Origin: Myxococcota bacterium
GTDB lineage: Bacteria > Myxococcota_C > UBA6777
Length of the DNA: 7,069 bases
Reading direction: 5' to 3'
Assembly: GCA_963169055.1 (NCBI GenBank)
Contig: CAUJFU010000491.1
Span: 1 to 7,069 of the forward strand
In this document: in pieces, positions 1 through 6,088 of the stretch
Layout of the letters: every line of letters starts with the position of its first letter
Numbering within the stretch: position 1 is the stretch's first letter
The notes under the pieces: model-generated
Database searches by the model: none
Told to the model about the DNA's origin: nothing
The model's input: the letters and a program-made list of their open reading frames with translations, nothing else
Position numbers and translations under genes: made by a program

Positions 1-59
1 TACACGCGGCTGTGCTGCGGTTTTCAAAAACACCTCCACTCCCCCCCACCCCTTGGGAC

Positions 60-104
60 TCGGGAGCTGCGCCCCCTTGTGGGGTGTGGGGTGACACCCC
101 ACAA
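60..104. repeat. G/C-rich hairpin element, copy 1, downstream of alr
   Basis: Just past the alr stop codon lies a perfect 7-bp inverted repeat: TGTGGGG at 85-91, loop TGACA, CCCCACA at 97-103. It is preceded by CCCTTGTGGGG. The same arrangement, CCCTTG-Y-GGGGT-K-TGGGG, five variable bases, then CCCCACAA, recurs at about 3226-3255, so this looks like a dispersed element rather than a gene-specific signal. Read on the minus strand it follows alr and could stop or stabilise that transcript, but no T-tract follows the stem, so it is not a canonical intrinsic terminator. The remainder of bases 1-110 shows no gene. Confidence 0.55.
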
Positions 105-110
105 CACCAT

Positions 111-1259
111 TTATACGGCCCAGCGTCGACGGATATGATGCGGAAGGCGCGATACCGCTTCGTAATGGATCGTCCCGAACCACGAAGCAAAAGACTCTGC
201 CTTGATCTCTTCTTCTCCCTGCTTGCCGATCAAAACCACCTCATCTTCAAGATCCACCCCCTCGATATCCGTCACATCAACCATCGTCAGGTTCATACAG
301 ATCCGCCCACGCACAGGCGCACGTTGGCCTCGGATCAAAACATACCCAACGTTGGACAGCCCCCGATCATAGCCGTCGTAGTAGCCGATCGGCAAGATCG
401 CCAAGCGGATCCCCCGTGTTGTTCGGTATGTGCAACCATACCCGATGTATTCGCCCGCAGCGACTTCTTTGACTTGCGTGACAACCGTTTTCCACGACAA
501 CACGGGCCTGAGCGGAAAAGAGGATCGCCCTTCTTGAAGCAACGAGACATACGTTTCCCGCGACGGCCACAAGCCATACGCGCTAATCCCCGGGCGGATC
601 ATCTCAAAATGCGTTTCACGAAACAACATCGACGCTGCCGAAGCTGCTGCATGTCGGATCTGCGGGCGGATCCCGTGTTTTTCTAGCGTCTCCAGCCCCC
701 GCTCAAACCGCTCCAACTGCATCTTTGCATACGAATGATCCGTCGTGTCTTCGATATTCGCAAAGTGTGTATAACAGCCCTCCAACACCAGATGTTTTGA
801 AGTCTGGATCGACCGCGCCAAGATCAGCAAATCCCGCCCTTGCACTCCCTGTCGGTTCGTCCCCGTCTCGATCTTCAAATGCACCGCCACTTGTTTATCC
901 AACGCTTCTGCGACCCGCGCCAAGGCTTCGGCACTTTCCCAATTGGTCACCATCACCCGCAAGCCGCGACGAACCACCTCTTCCATCCCCTCGAAGGGAA
1001 CGTAGCCCAACACCAAGATCGGGCACGTTGCCCCCGCATCTTGCGCCACCATCGCTTCTTGAAGGCTGTGTACACCCAACCAATCTGCCCCGCACGACGG
1101 CATCATCCGCGCCATCTCCGCAAGCCCATGACCGTACGCATTCGCCTTGATCGGCACCAACAAACGCACCCCCTCGGCCATACTCTCCCGAAACAAGCGT
1201 AAGTTATGCTCCAAAGCGCCCTTGCTTAGCTCGATCCACGTCAGATCCATCCCTGCCAT
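111..1259 (-). CDS. alr: alanine racemase (PLP-dependent, fold type III)
   Basis: This cytoplasmic enzyme interconverts L- and D-alanine and supplies D-Ala for peptidoglycan. At 382 residues it has normal family length. The N-terminal barrel carries the PLP lysine K38 in the IKANAYGHG motif. K129 lies in HLKIETGTNRQG, aligning with the carbamylated lysine of the Geobacillus enzyme, and R136 aligns with its PLP-binding arginine. H165 is in THFANIEDTTDH and R222 is in IRPGISAYG. The C-terminal domain supplies the second catalytic base, Y274 in IGYGCTY, and GRICMNLTMVDVT. The ATG at 1259 is preferred because GGAGG lies 5 nt upstream; the in-frame ATG at 1250 would be 14 nt away. Deviations from the textbook family are HAAASA in place of HxANSA (Asn to Ala at 206) and MN in place of MD at 323. 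Both may simply mark a subfamily, though broader substrate range cannot be excluded. It lies downstream of the AAG-like gene on the same strand with a 130-bp gap. Confidence 0.95.
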   Translation of the reverse strand: MAGMDLTWIELSKGALEHNLRLFRESMAEGVRLLVPIKANAYGHGLAEMARMMPSCGADWLGVHSLQEAMVAQDAGATCPILVLGYVPFEGMEEVVRRGLRVMVTNWESAEALARVAEALDKQVAVHLKIETGTNRQGVQGRDLLILARSIQTSKHLVLEGCYTHFANIEDTTDHSYAKMQLERFERGLETLEKHGIRPQIRHAAASAASMLFRETHFEMIRPGISAYGLWPSRETYVSLLQEGRSSFPLRPVLSWKTVVTQVKEVAAGEYIGYGCTYRTTRGIRLAILPIGYYDGYDRGLSNVGYVLIRGQRAPVRGRICMNLTMVDVTDIEGVDLEDEVVLIGKQGEEEIKAESFASWFGTIHYEAVSRLPHHIRRRWAV

Positions 1260-1389
1260 CGTTGCCTCCGTCTCTCGCCGCGTACCTCAACGTCTTTTTC
1301 GCGCAACTCCTCGAATCTTCGATGAAAGCCCCGTGAAAAAAACCGTTCGCCTTCCCACCCTACGCCGCTCCCCACCCCAGCGCAAAATT
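1260..1389 (-). other. intergenic spacer upstream of alr
   Basis: The 130 bp between the AAG-like gene and alr hold the alr Shine-Dalgarno GGAGG and a short inverted repeat, TCGAA-TC-TTCGA (1311-1322). No convincing promoter, terminator or small gene is visible. A run of seven A residues (plus strand) near 1335 follows no stable stem in either direction. Confidence 0.4.
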
Positions 1390-2280
1390 TTATGCCTTGC
1401 CGTAGCGCGTATAACCCGCAGCCGCGCAAGCCCCGTACAACTCGCATTGCTCGGTGGTCGACACATCCTTAAAGAAAAACGATCGCAGCGACTTTTGTTT
1501 TCCTGCTTCAAACGCCTCGATATAACTCGTGATCGACTTGCGCGGCGTACCCACACGCTGATGAATCGTCTCCAGATCCGCCCCCTGCAAAGCCAATGAG
1601 AGACTTGTAAAATGTCGACCTTTCTTCACACGCCTTGCATCCGAGATATAGCGATATTCACGCATCACATAACGCGATGGCAAGCTCTCCGCAGGCGTAT
1701 TCTTTCCATCTCCACGCTTCAAAAACAACCCAAAACGCGGCGTTTTCACCACCTCGCGTTTTGAGATGGACGGATCATGCTCCAGCCACAACAATCGATC
1801 CGCATCCTCCCGTACCACCGAACGATCCCCCATCTTTTCCACCAACTCCACCACTGATCCTGCCCCACAGCCCGCCAAGATATGATCCACCGACAACGAC
1901 GGACCCGAGACAAACACTTCTTCCTGCCCCTCTGGCACCCATCCCTCGATCGTGCGGATCAAGATCCCGCCATAGTACCCTTCGGGTGCAAAGGTGATAT
2001 CCAACCCCTTAAAAGACCCACCCCGATACTCTTCTCCTGTTCGATGAAAGTACCAATGCGCCGTTCGCAACTGCATCTCATCACAATGCGCAAATGGATC
2101 GGGATGCGTCGAACCGTTCGCATAAAACTCGATCTCCACCAACCGATAGGGTCGCCCTCCCACCCGCAAGATCGTCTCGTTCAATAGCGTCTCCGCGATC
2201 TCATCAAAGATCGACTCCGCCTCTTCTGGAACGCCGATCCCCAACAGTCCATTCGCTTGCAGCACCGCATACAAAGACAT
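1390..2280 (-). CDS. AAG/MPG-like DNA glycosylase-fold protein with C-terminal extension
   Basis: This 296-residue soluble protein is not a standard family member, but its motif order parallels alkyladenine DNA glycosylase (AAG/MPG). LVEIEFY (48-53) corresponds to the catalytic ETEAY strand, with E49, E51 and Y53. DPFAHCD (61-67) corresponds to the D-x-A-x-H loop. It continues with HRTGEEYRGGSFKGLDITF, GGILIRTIEGWVPEG (compare vLLRALEPleG), SGPSLSVDHIL (compare the GPgkL helix), TPRFGLFL (compare PRIGI) and PSRYVMREYRYIS (compare PlRFyv..n..vS). About 80 residues after 213 are extra: a possible helical segment at 234-262 and a conserved-looking C-terminal tail with CELYGACAAAGY. The ATG at 2280 is chosen because AAGGAGA lies 7 nt upstream; extension to 2508 would overlap the neighbouring lipoprotein gene with low-quality sequence. 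The family and fold call is inference from motif order, and glycosylase activity is untested. The protein could be a non-enzymatic relative. Confidence 0.6.
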   Translation of the reverse strand: MSLYAVLQANGLLGIGVPEEAESIFDEIAETLLNETILRVGGRPYRLVEIEFYANGSTHPDPFAHCDEMQLRTAHWYFHRTGEEYRGGSFKGLDITFAPEGYYGGILIRTIEGWVPEGQEEVFVSGPSLSVDHILAGCGAGSVVELVEKMGDRSVVREDADRLLWLEHDPSISKREVVKTPRFGLFLKRGDGKNTPAESLPSRYVMREYRYISDARRVKKGRHFTSLSLALQGADLETIHQRVGTPRKSITSYIEAFEAGKQKSLRSFFFKDVSTTEQCELYGACAAAGYTRYGKA

Positions 2281-2287
2281 ACGCCAC

Positions 2288-2294
2288 TCTCCTT
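2288..2294 (-). promoter_or_regulatory. Shine-Dalgarno deciding the start of the AAG-like gene
   Basis: On the minus strand AAGGAGA ends 7 nt before the ATG at 2280. This strong match sets the start there and argues against the longer reading frame that begins at 2508. Confidence 0.75.
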
Positions 2295-2434
2295 GTTGGA
2301 AGTCTCTTGCTCCTTCGCTTGGATAATCTGCCCTCCAACCTACTCCACCCTCCCTCGCCACCGCAAGCCCCACAACACCACAAACGCCCCCCCTCAAGCC
2401 CTCCCCAATCGCCTCAACCTCTTCCGCCAAATCC

Positions 2435-2728
2435 TCAAGGAATAAAGGTGCTTTGGCCCCCGCAACGACCGTCTGGATGCAGCCATTGGCGGCGGAAAGC
2501 CTGACCATCGGGACAGCGCACCACCTGCACCTTCAAGTTCCCTTGCGCGTTGTAGCAAGGATACACCACACGGCGCACAAAACACCCATTCGGACGGTAC
2601 CATGTTCGCACTATCTTGCTCCCGGGCGCGTGCGCCGAACTCACATGATGCGTATTGCACGCTGACATCGCACCCATCGCACCCAACAACACCAACATCG
2701 CCAACGTCTTCTTCACAAAGGATGTCAT
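2435..2728 (-). CDS. small cysteine-containing lipoprotein, unknown function
   Basis: This is a 97-residue predicted lipoprotein. It has a basic N-region (VKK), a hydrophobic stretch at 8-21 and a lipobox-like MSAC ending at C24, which would be the lipidated residue after signal peptidase II cleavage. Met at -3 is tolerated but not ideal. The roughly 73-residue mature part is basic and has four further cysteines, C49, C58, C72 and C89, enough for two disulfides in the periplasm. Short similar segments recur: WYRPNGC, RCPDG and WLHPDGRC. I do not recognise a family. The ATG at 2728 is chosen because AAGGG lies 6 nt upstream and the signal peptide begins there; the longer frame to 2803 adds an implausible charged leader. 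It is the first gene of the minus-strand set and faces the repeat-rich divergent region. Confidence 0.72.
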   Translation of the reverse strand: MTSFVKKTLAMLVLLGAMGAMSACNTHHVSSAHAPGSKIVRTWYRPNGCFVRRVVYPCYNAQGNLKVQVVRCPDGQAFRRQWLHPDGRCGGQSTFIP

Positions 2729-2930
2729 CCCTCGACCCTTTCTATCTGTTCCGACCTTGCCCATGCGCAAAGCCCTTGCTTTTGTGATCTCTCTATCTCG
2801 CACTCGGTCCTCAAACGCCCTCCCTTGCGGAGCGCCTTCGCGCCTCGTGCAAAATCAATACCCGCAACGGATGCACATACTAGCCCTCCCCTCGACGATC
2901 GACAAGACTTTTTTTGCCCTCCCCTGCCCT

Positions 2931-3026
2931 CCATCTTCCTCAACGTCTCGAACGCCATCTTCCTCAACACCTCGAACTCCGTCTTCCTCAACGCCTCGAA
3001 CTCCATCTGCATTGACGCCTTGAAGG
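2931..3026. repeat. four 24-nt tandem repeats
   Basis: Four consecutive 24-nt units begin at 2931, 2955, 2979 and 3003, each starting CCRTCT. The first three share CTTCCTCAAC followed by a variable dinucleotide (GT, AC or GC), then CTCGAAC. The fourth is degenerate (CTGCATTGACGCCTTGAAGG). The period is a multiple of three, so the array stays open in several frames. On the minus strand it reads as eight-residue units of the type EFEALRKT, but no credible gene contains it. Confidence 0.85.
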
Positions 3027-3162
3027 GGATGTGCCATGATGCGCCCTTGTTTTGCGAAACCTTGCTTCCCCCCCAATCTCCGAGGAGATCGGGTTCTTTT
3101 GAACGTAATGAAACAGGGGTGACGCAGTGGACAAAAAACCCGTGTTCGCAAACACCCAAGCG

Positions 3163-3193
3163 GCGCAGACGTTGGATTGAAAAACGTCTGTGT
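3163..3193. repeat. strong inverted repeat upstream of the plus-strand operon
   Basis: CAGACGTT (3166-3173) pairs perfectly with AACGTCTG (3183-3190) around a 9-nt loop, GGATTGAAA. Three more pairs outside it (G-T, C-G, G-T) can extend the stem to 11 bp. It lies about 100 bp upstream of the lipoprotein start. It could be an operator, a leader-RNA hairpin or part of a larger structured element. No T-tract follows, so it is not an intrinsic terminator. Confidence 0.6.
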
Positions 3194-3206
3194 ACTCCGC
3201 CGATAC

Positions 3207-3258
3207 GGGGTCAAGGGGCGATAGTCCCTTGCGGGGTTTGGGGCCGCGCCCCACAAAC
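3207..3258. repeat. G/C-rich hairpin element, copy 2
   Basis: This is related to the element at 60-104. It contains two small stems: AAGGG (3213-3217) with CCCTT (3226-3230), and GGGGC (3240-3244) with GCCCC (3248-3252) around CGC. The shared part is CCCTTG, GGGGT, TGGGG and CCCCACAA in the same order and spacing. It sits 39-90 bp upstream of the lipoprotein start codon and so may lie within the 5' leader. Confidence 0.55.
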
Positions 3259-3296
3259 ATCCATACCTACCGCGACACTTCTCTATGGGAATAACG

Positions 3297-3974
3297 ATGC
3301 GACGATGGTTCGGTATCTTTTCGCTTTGTAGCCTGCTGTTGCTCTCTTGCACCAAGACCCAACAAGTCAAAGAAGACAAGCCCACCCCCACCTCCGAAAC
3401 CAACCCAGAAGATCTCAAGAAAAAGCTCGGCTTACCCGATGGGATCGAGACGATCGTCTTTCCCAAAAAAGGCTTCTTCCAAGCGTTTCTCCATCCCAAC
3501 GGCCTGCTCAAGGCCGATGCCCCCCAAAACAAAAAAGACGATTGGTCCAAAGATTATCTCCGCCCCAAGGAAACCCTCACTTGGTACGCCCGCCTCCGTC
3601 CCGAAGCGGGCGCAAAGATCGGCTCCTACATCAGCAACTTCGTTGTCATGGCCACTTACAACGATCCCGCTGGCTTCCAACAAAGCGCGATCGTCTTGCT
3701 CCAAGCCGGCATCCTCCGCGATGGCAAAGAACAACTCTTTTTCCAAAGCCTCCAAAAACCACGCGGCCAAAACTACGCCCGCTACGACCAACCCAACCGC
3801 GAGATCAACGCCGATATCCCTCTCCAAAAAGACGACCTGATCTTCTTTCGCACCATCCATCGCAAAGGCCCCGCAGGAGCCGTCGCTTACGGTGGGGGCC
3901 TCGGTTCCGCAAGCTCTCAATTCGTCATCTCTCACGAAGAACTCGGCTCCAAATACATCCAATACACTCCCTAA
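3297..3974 (+). CDS. lipoprotein of unknown family, first gene of the motor cluster
   Basis: This is a 225-residue predicted lipoprotein. A short basic start (MRR), a hydrophobic core at 8-17 and the lipobox LLSC place the lipidated cysteine at C18. A polar, Pro/Thr-rich linker (about 19-40) follows, then a roughly 180-residue domain that looks beta-rich, with segments such as LTWYARLRP, GSYISNFVVMATY and QKDDLIFFRTIHRKGP. No transmembrane segment or enzymatic motif is visible after the signal, and I do not recognise the family. The ATG at 3297 is preferred because GGGA lies 6 nt upstream and it gives a compact signal peptide; the ATG at 3285 would add MGIT and has no Shine-Dalgarno. The ClpX-like gene follows after 63 bp on the same strand. 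The destination membrane cannot be stated firmly; +2 is Thr, so there is no Asp retention signal. Confidence 0.78.
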   Translation: MRRWFGIFSLCSLLLLSCTKTQQVKEDKPTPTSETNPEDLKKKLGLPDGIETIVFPKKGFFQAFLHPNGLLKADAPQNKKDDWSKDYLRPKETLTWYARLRPEAGAKIGSYISNFVVMATYNDPAGFQQSAIVLLQAGILRDGKEQLFFQSLQKPRGQNYARYDQPNREINADIPLQKDDLIFFRTIHRKGPAGAVAYGGGLGSASSQFVISHEELGSKYIQYTP

Positions 3975-4023
3975 CATCCGCTACTTTCCGCAGCGAATGT
4001 TCACAGCGAACTGCGAAGATGTC

Positions 4024-4027
4024 GAGG
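4024..4027 (+). promoter_or_regulatory. Shine-Dalgarno of the ClpX-like gene (ambiguous start)
   Basis: GAGG at 4024-4027 lies 4 nt before an in-frame TTG (4032), 10 nt before ATG (4038) and 16 nt before a second ATG (4044). The ATG at 4038 is the most reasonable start. The uncertainty changes only the first four residues or fewer and does not restore a zinc-binding domain. Confidence 0.5.
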
Positions 4028-4037
4028 CCATTTGCTC

Positions 4038-5168
4038 ATGAACATGGATCTCCACCGCCACGAGACCGACGAAGATATCACCGATATCGTCGAGGATCTC
4101 CCGCGCCTCTCCCCTCGCGAGATATTCGATAAACTCGGACAACTCGGCTATGTCGGACAAGACAACGCCCGCCGCGCTATGTCCCTCATGGCTTACCGAC
4201 ACGTCCAACGTGTCCGTGCCATCCATCTCGACGCTGTCCCCGTCCAACAACTCCCCCCCAAGTCCAACCACCTCCTGATCGGACCCACAGGATGCGGCAA
4301 AACACACCTGATCGAACTGCTTTTCCGCCACATCTTTAAACTCCCCACCGCTCTCGTCGATATCACCAACTACTCTGAAACGGGATACGTCGGCCAAGAC
4401 GTCAATTCTATCCTTACCCGCTTGATCTATACCGCCGAAAACTCCGTCGCGCTCGCTGAGATCGGCGTCATCTGCCTCGACGAATTCGACAAGATCGCCA
4501 GCGGACAAAACAACGCTGTCTTCTCGGGCGCCGGTACCACCAAAGATATCAGCGGCCTCGGCGTTCAACGCGAACTGCTCAAACTTCTCGAATCCACACA
4601 AATCACCGTACCCACCGAGTTTTCACACAGCAGCTACCAACAATTCGTCATGATGTCCACCGCAAACATCCCCTTCATCGCCTGCGGTGCTTTTTCCGGC
4701 TTCAAGCTGATCACTCATCTGTTTTCTCGCACCCCTCGCCTCGGCTTTACCACCCCCACACAAGGACGCGAACCCCAAGAGATCGCCGTCTCTTACACCG
4801 AAGACGAAGTCGAACAAACCCGACACTTCCAACAATACGGCTTTCTTCCCGAACTGATCGCCCGCTTTGACCGCATCATCCCCTTTCGCGCCCTCGACCG
4901 CGACACCTTGCTCACCATCCTCCAAAACAACCTCATCTCCACCCTCAGCAAGGAGTTTTCTCTCGCAGGCATCCACCTCGATATCGATCCTTCGCTCAAT
5001 TCCCACATCGTCGATCAAGCCCTGCGCCGCGAAACAGGCGCTCGTGGCCTTCGTTCTGTGCTCTCTCGCATGCTCGAAGATGTCGCCTTTGACGTATACT
5101 CCGAACCTTCCATCCGCGAAGTTCGCGTCGGATGGAAGCAAGATGCCCTTTATATCGACAAATCCTAA
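4038..5168 (+). CDS. ClpX-like AAA+ ATPase lacking the zinc-binding domain
   Basis: This 376-residue protein matches the HslU/ClpX AAA+ group. Motifs in order are a helical lead-in with IFDKLGQLGYVGQDNARRAMSL (29-50), Walker A GPTGCGKT (82-89), the ClpX pore-1 loop in TGYVGQDVNSIL (115-126), Walker B VICLDEFDK (144-152), SGLGVQRELLKLLEST (172-187), FIACGAFSGF (213-222), LGF (235-237, the position of the ClpP-docking IGF loop), a putative arginine finger R276 in LIARFDR, and sensor-2 TGARGLRS (333-340). It begins almost directly at the ATPase module: the four-cysteine zinc domain of canonical ClpX is absent. The RKH loop near 195-200 is also missing, replaced by FSHSSY. ATP-driven protein unfolding or remodelling is expected, and pairing with ClpP is possible but unproven. 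It sits between a lipoprotein gene and tolQ, so a specialised role linked to the motor cluster is a guess. It is probably a paralogue rather than the housekeeping clpX. Confidence 0.88.
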   Translation: MNMDLHRHETDEDITDIVEDLPRLSPREIFDKLGQLGYVGQDNARRAMSLMAYRHVQRVRAIHLDAVPVQQLPPKSNHLLIGPTGCGKTHLIELLFRHIFKLPTALVDITNYSETGYVGQDVNSILTRLIYTAENSVALAEIGVICLDEFDKIASGQNNAVFSGAGTTKDISGLGVQRELLKLLESTQITVPTEFSHSSYQQFVMMSTANIPFIACGAFSGFKLITHLFSRTPRLGFTTPTQGREPQEIAVSYTEDEVEQTRHFQQYGFLPELIARFDRIIPFRALDRDTLLTILQNNLISTLSKEFSLAGIHLDIDPSLNSHIVDQALRRETGARGLRSVLSRMLEDVAFDVYSEPSIREVRVGWKQDALYIDKS

Positions 5169-5225
5169 CCCCGACTTTGACGCCCCTCTCACGCGGGCCG
5201 TCCCTCGCAAACGGAGGCTTACCCG

Positions 5226-5954
5226 ATGGATTCTGTGGCCGCTTATCTCATCCTTTCCCAAAAAAGCGATACCGCCGCGATCATGGAACTTCTGACACAA
5301 TCGCGTGGCGTCGTCCTCTTTGTTCTTATCCTTCTTATCGGCTTTTCGGTGATGTGTTGGGGCATCATCGTCTACAAGTGGTTCGTCCTCTACCAAGCCC
5401 AAAACCAATCCCTCGATTTCCTCGATCTCTTCTGGGGTAGCAAGCGCCTCGACAACATCTTCAAAGAGTCCGAAGAACTCAGCCGCAGCCCTATCGCACA
5501 GGTCTTTCGCGCCGGATACATCGAACTCAACAAGATCCAAAAACAAGCCGCCGCCACCACCGACAATAGCTCCATGAGCCAAGCCCTCGGTGGACTCGAA
5601 AATATCCAGCGCGCCATGCGACGCGCCACAAACACCGAGATGTCCTACATGGAACGCTATATGCCCTTCCTCGCTACCACCGCCTCCGCCGCTCCCTTCG
5701 TCGGCCTCTTCGGTACGGTCTGGGGCATTATGAAATCCTTTATCGGCATCAAAGAGGCCGGTACTGCCGGCCTAAACGTCGTTGCCCCCGGGATCGCCGA
5801 AGCCCTGATCGCCACCGCCGTTGGACTCGCTGCCGCCATCCCCGCCGTCATCGCCTACAACTTCTTCCTCAGCAAAATTCGCGGCATCGACGGCGAGATC
5901 GACAACTTCTCCAACGACTTCCTCAATATCGTCAAACGGCACTTCCTCAAATAA
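5226..5954 (+). CDS. tolQ: TolQ/ExbB/MotA-family proton channel subunit
   Basis: This 242-residue inner-membrane protein is close to the usual TolQ length. It has three predicted membrane segments: about 28-50 (VVLFVLILLIGFSVMCWGIIVYK), about 147-172 and about 190-213. The signature SAAPFVGLFGTVWGIMKSF (154-172) and NVVAPGIAEALIATAVGLAAAIPAV are near-consensus for the family. E192 and T197 align with E. coli ExbB E176 and T181 in the channel, and T164 with T148. The cytoplasmic loop (51-146) carries RAMRRATNTEMSYMERY before TM2. The N-terminal segment looks more TolQ- than ExbB-like. GGAGG lies 8 nt before the ATG. With ExbD/TolR partners it converts proton motive force into movement for outer-membrane maintenance, uptake or gliding; the sequence does not decide which. 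The two following ExbD genes support the motor assignment, and AglR of gliding motility is a possible functional analogue. Confidence 0.93.
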   Translation: MDSVAAYLILSQKSDTAAIMELLTQSRGVVLFVLILLIGFSVMCWGIIVYKWFVLYQAQNQSLDFLDLFWGSKRLDNIFKESEELSRSPIAQVFRAGYIELNKIQKQAAATTDNSSMSQALGGLENIQRAMRRATNTEMSYMERYMPFLATTASAAPFVGLFGTVWGIMKSFIGIKEAGTAGLNVVAPGIAEALIATAVGLAAAIPAVIAYNFFLSKIRGIDGEIDNFSNDFLNIVKRHFLK

Positions 5955-6088
5955 CACCGTCCCTTCGATGCTAGGGCCGCTCTTTCCTTTCAAAAACCCG
6001 TCTCTTCGATGCTTGGGCCACTCTTTCCTTTCAAACATATCTCCCAAGCGTCTTCTGGCCCGTCCCTTCTAGCCTTTGGAGGTTTTTC
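5955..6088 (+). other. spacer between tolQ and the first exbD, with leader
   Basis: This is the longest gap inside the plus-strand cluster (134 bp). It consists largely of a direct duplication followed by a pyrimidine-rich stretch and the Shine-Dalgarno GGAGG (6078-6082), 6 nt before the ATG at 6089. No terminator hairpin or promoter is evident. Confidence 0.5.
5958..6035. repeat. 41-nt direct duplication between tolQ and exbD
   Basis: Two copies with a 41-nt period start at 5958 and 5999. Over 37 aligned bases only three differ (34/37 identical). The shared core is CTTCGATGCT, then GGGCC, then CTCTTTCCTTTCAAA. The repeat lies wholly between the two genes. Confidence 0.85.

Larger units (their letters stand above)
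2729..3296. other. divergent intergenic region with repeats, no gene
   Basis: These 568 bp separate two divergently oriented lipoprotein genes. Reading frames exist on both strands, but none has a Shine-Dalgarno, a sensible start and a protein-like composition together. The region holds the 24-nt tandem repeats (2931-3026), a series of short inverted repeats (3076-3252) and the second copy of the G/C-rich hairpin element. Promoters for both gene sets should lie here, but I could not pick out a -35/-10 pair with confidence. Confidence 0.6.

Noticed and set aside
85-103. Intrinsic terminator for alr
   Set aside because: The stem is perfect but no T-tract follows it in the direction of alr transcription, and the same sequence recurs upstream of another gene, so it is reported as a repeat element.
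12-686. 224-codon plus-strand frame opposite alr
   Set aside because: It is antisense to the alanine racemase, whose catalytic motifs are all intact, and has no ribosome-binding site or recognisable domain.
2281-2508. N-terminal extension of the AAG-like gene to 2508
   Set aside because: It would overlap the 3' end of the lipoprotein gene, and the strong AAGGAGA site directly precedes the ATG at 2280.
2931-3026. CRISPR array
   Set aside because: The units are contiguous 24-nt tandem repeats without unique spacers, and no cas gene is present.
2725-3159. 144-codon minus-strand frame containing the 24-nt repeats (FEALRK-type peptide)
   Set aside because: It starts at a TTG with no Shine-Dalgarno, and its 3' end runs into the start of the well-supported small lipoprotein. 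The remaining composition is not protein-like.
3177-3206. Sigma-70-type promoter with TTGAAA near 3177
   Set aside because: No acceptable -10 hexamer is found at 16-18 nt, so the match is only half a promoter.
3060-3296. tRNA gene among the hairpins of the divergent region
   Set aside because: There is no acceptor stem pairing across about 75 nt and no T-loop GGTTCRA motif in the right place.
4623-5582. 319-codon open frame on the minus strand antisense to the ClpX-like gene and tolQ
   Set aside because: It lies opposite two genes with clear family motifs, has a low-complexity Gly/Asp/Glu composition and is explained by the C-ending codon bias of the sense strand.
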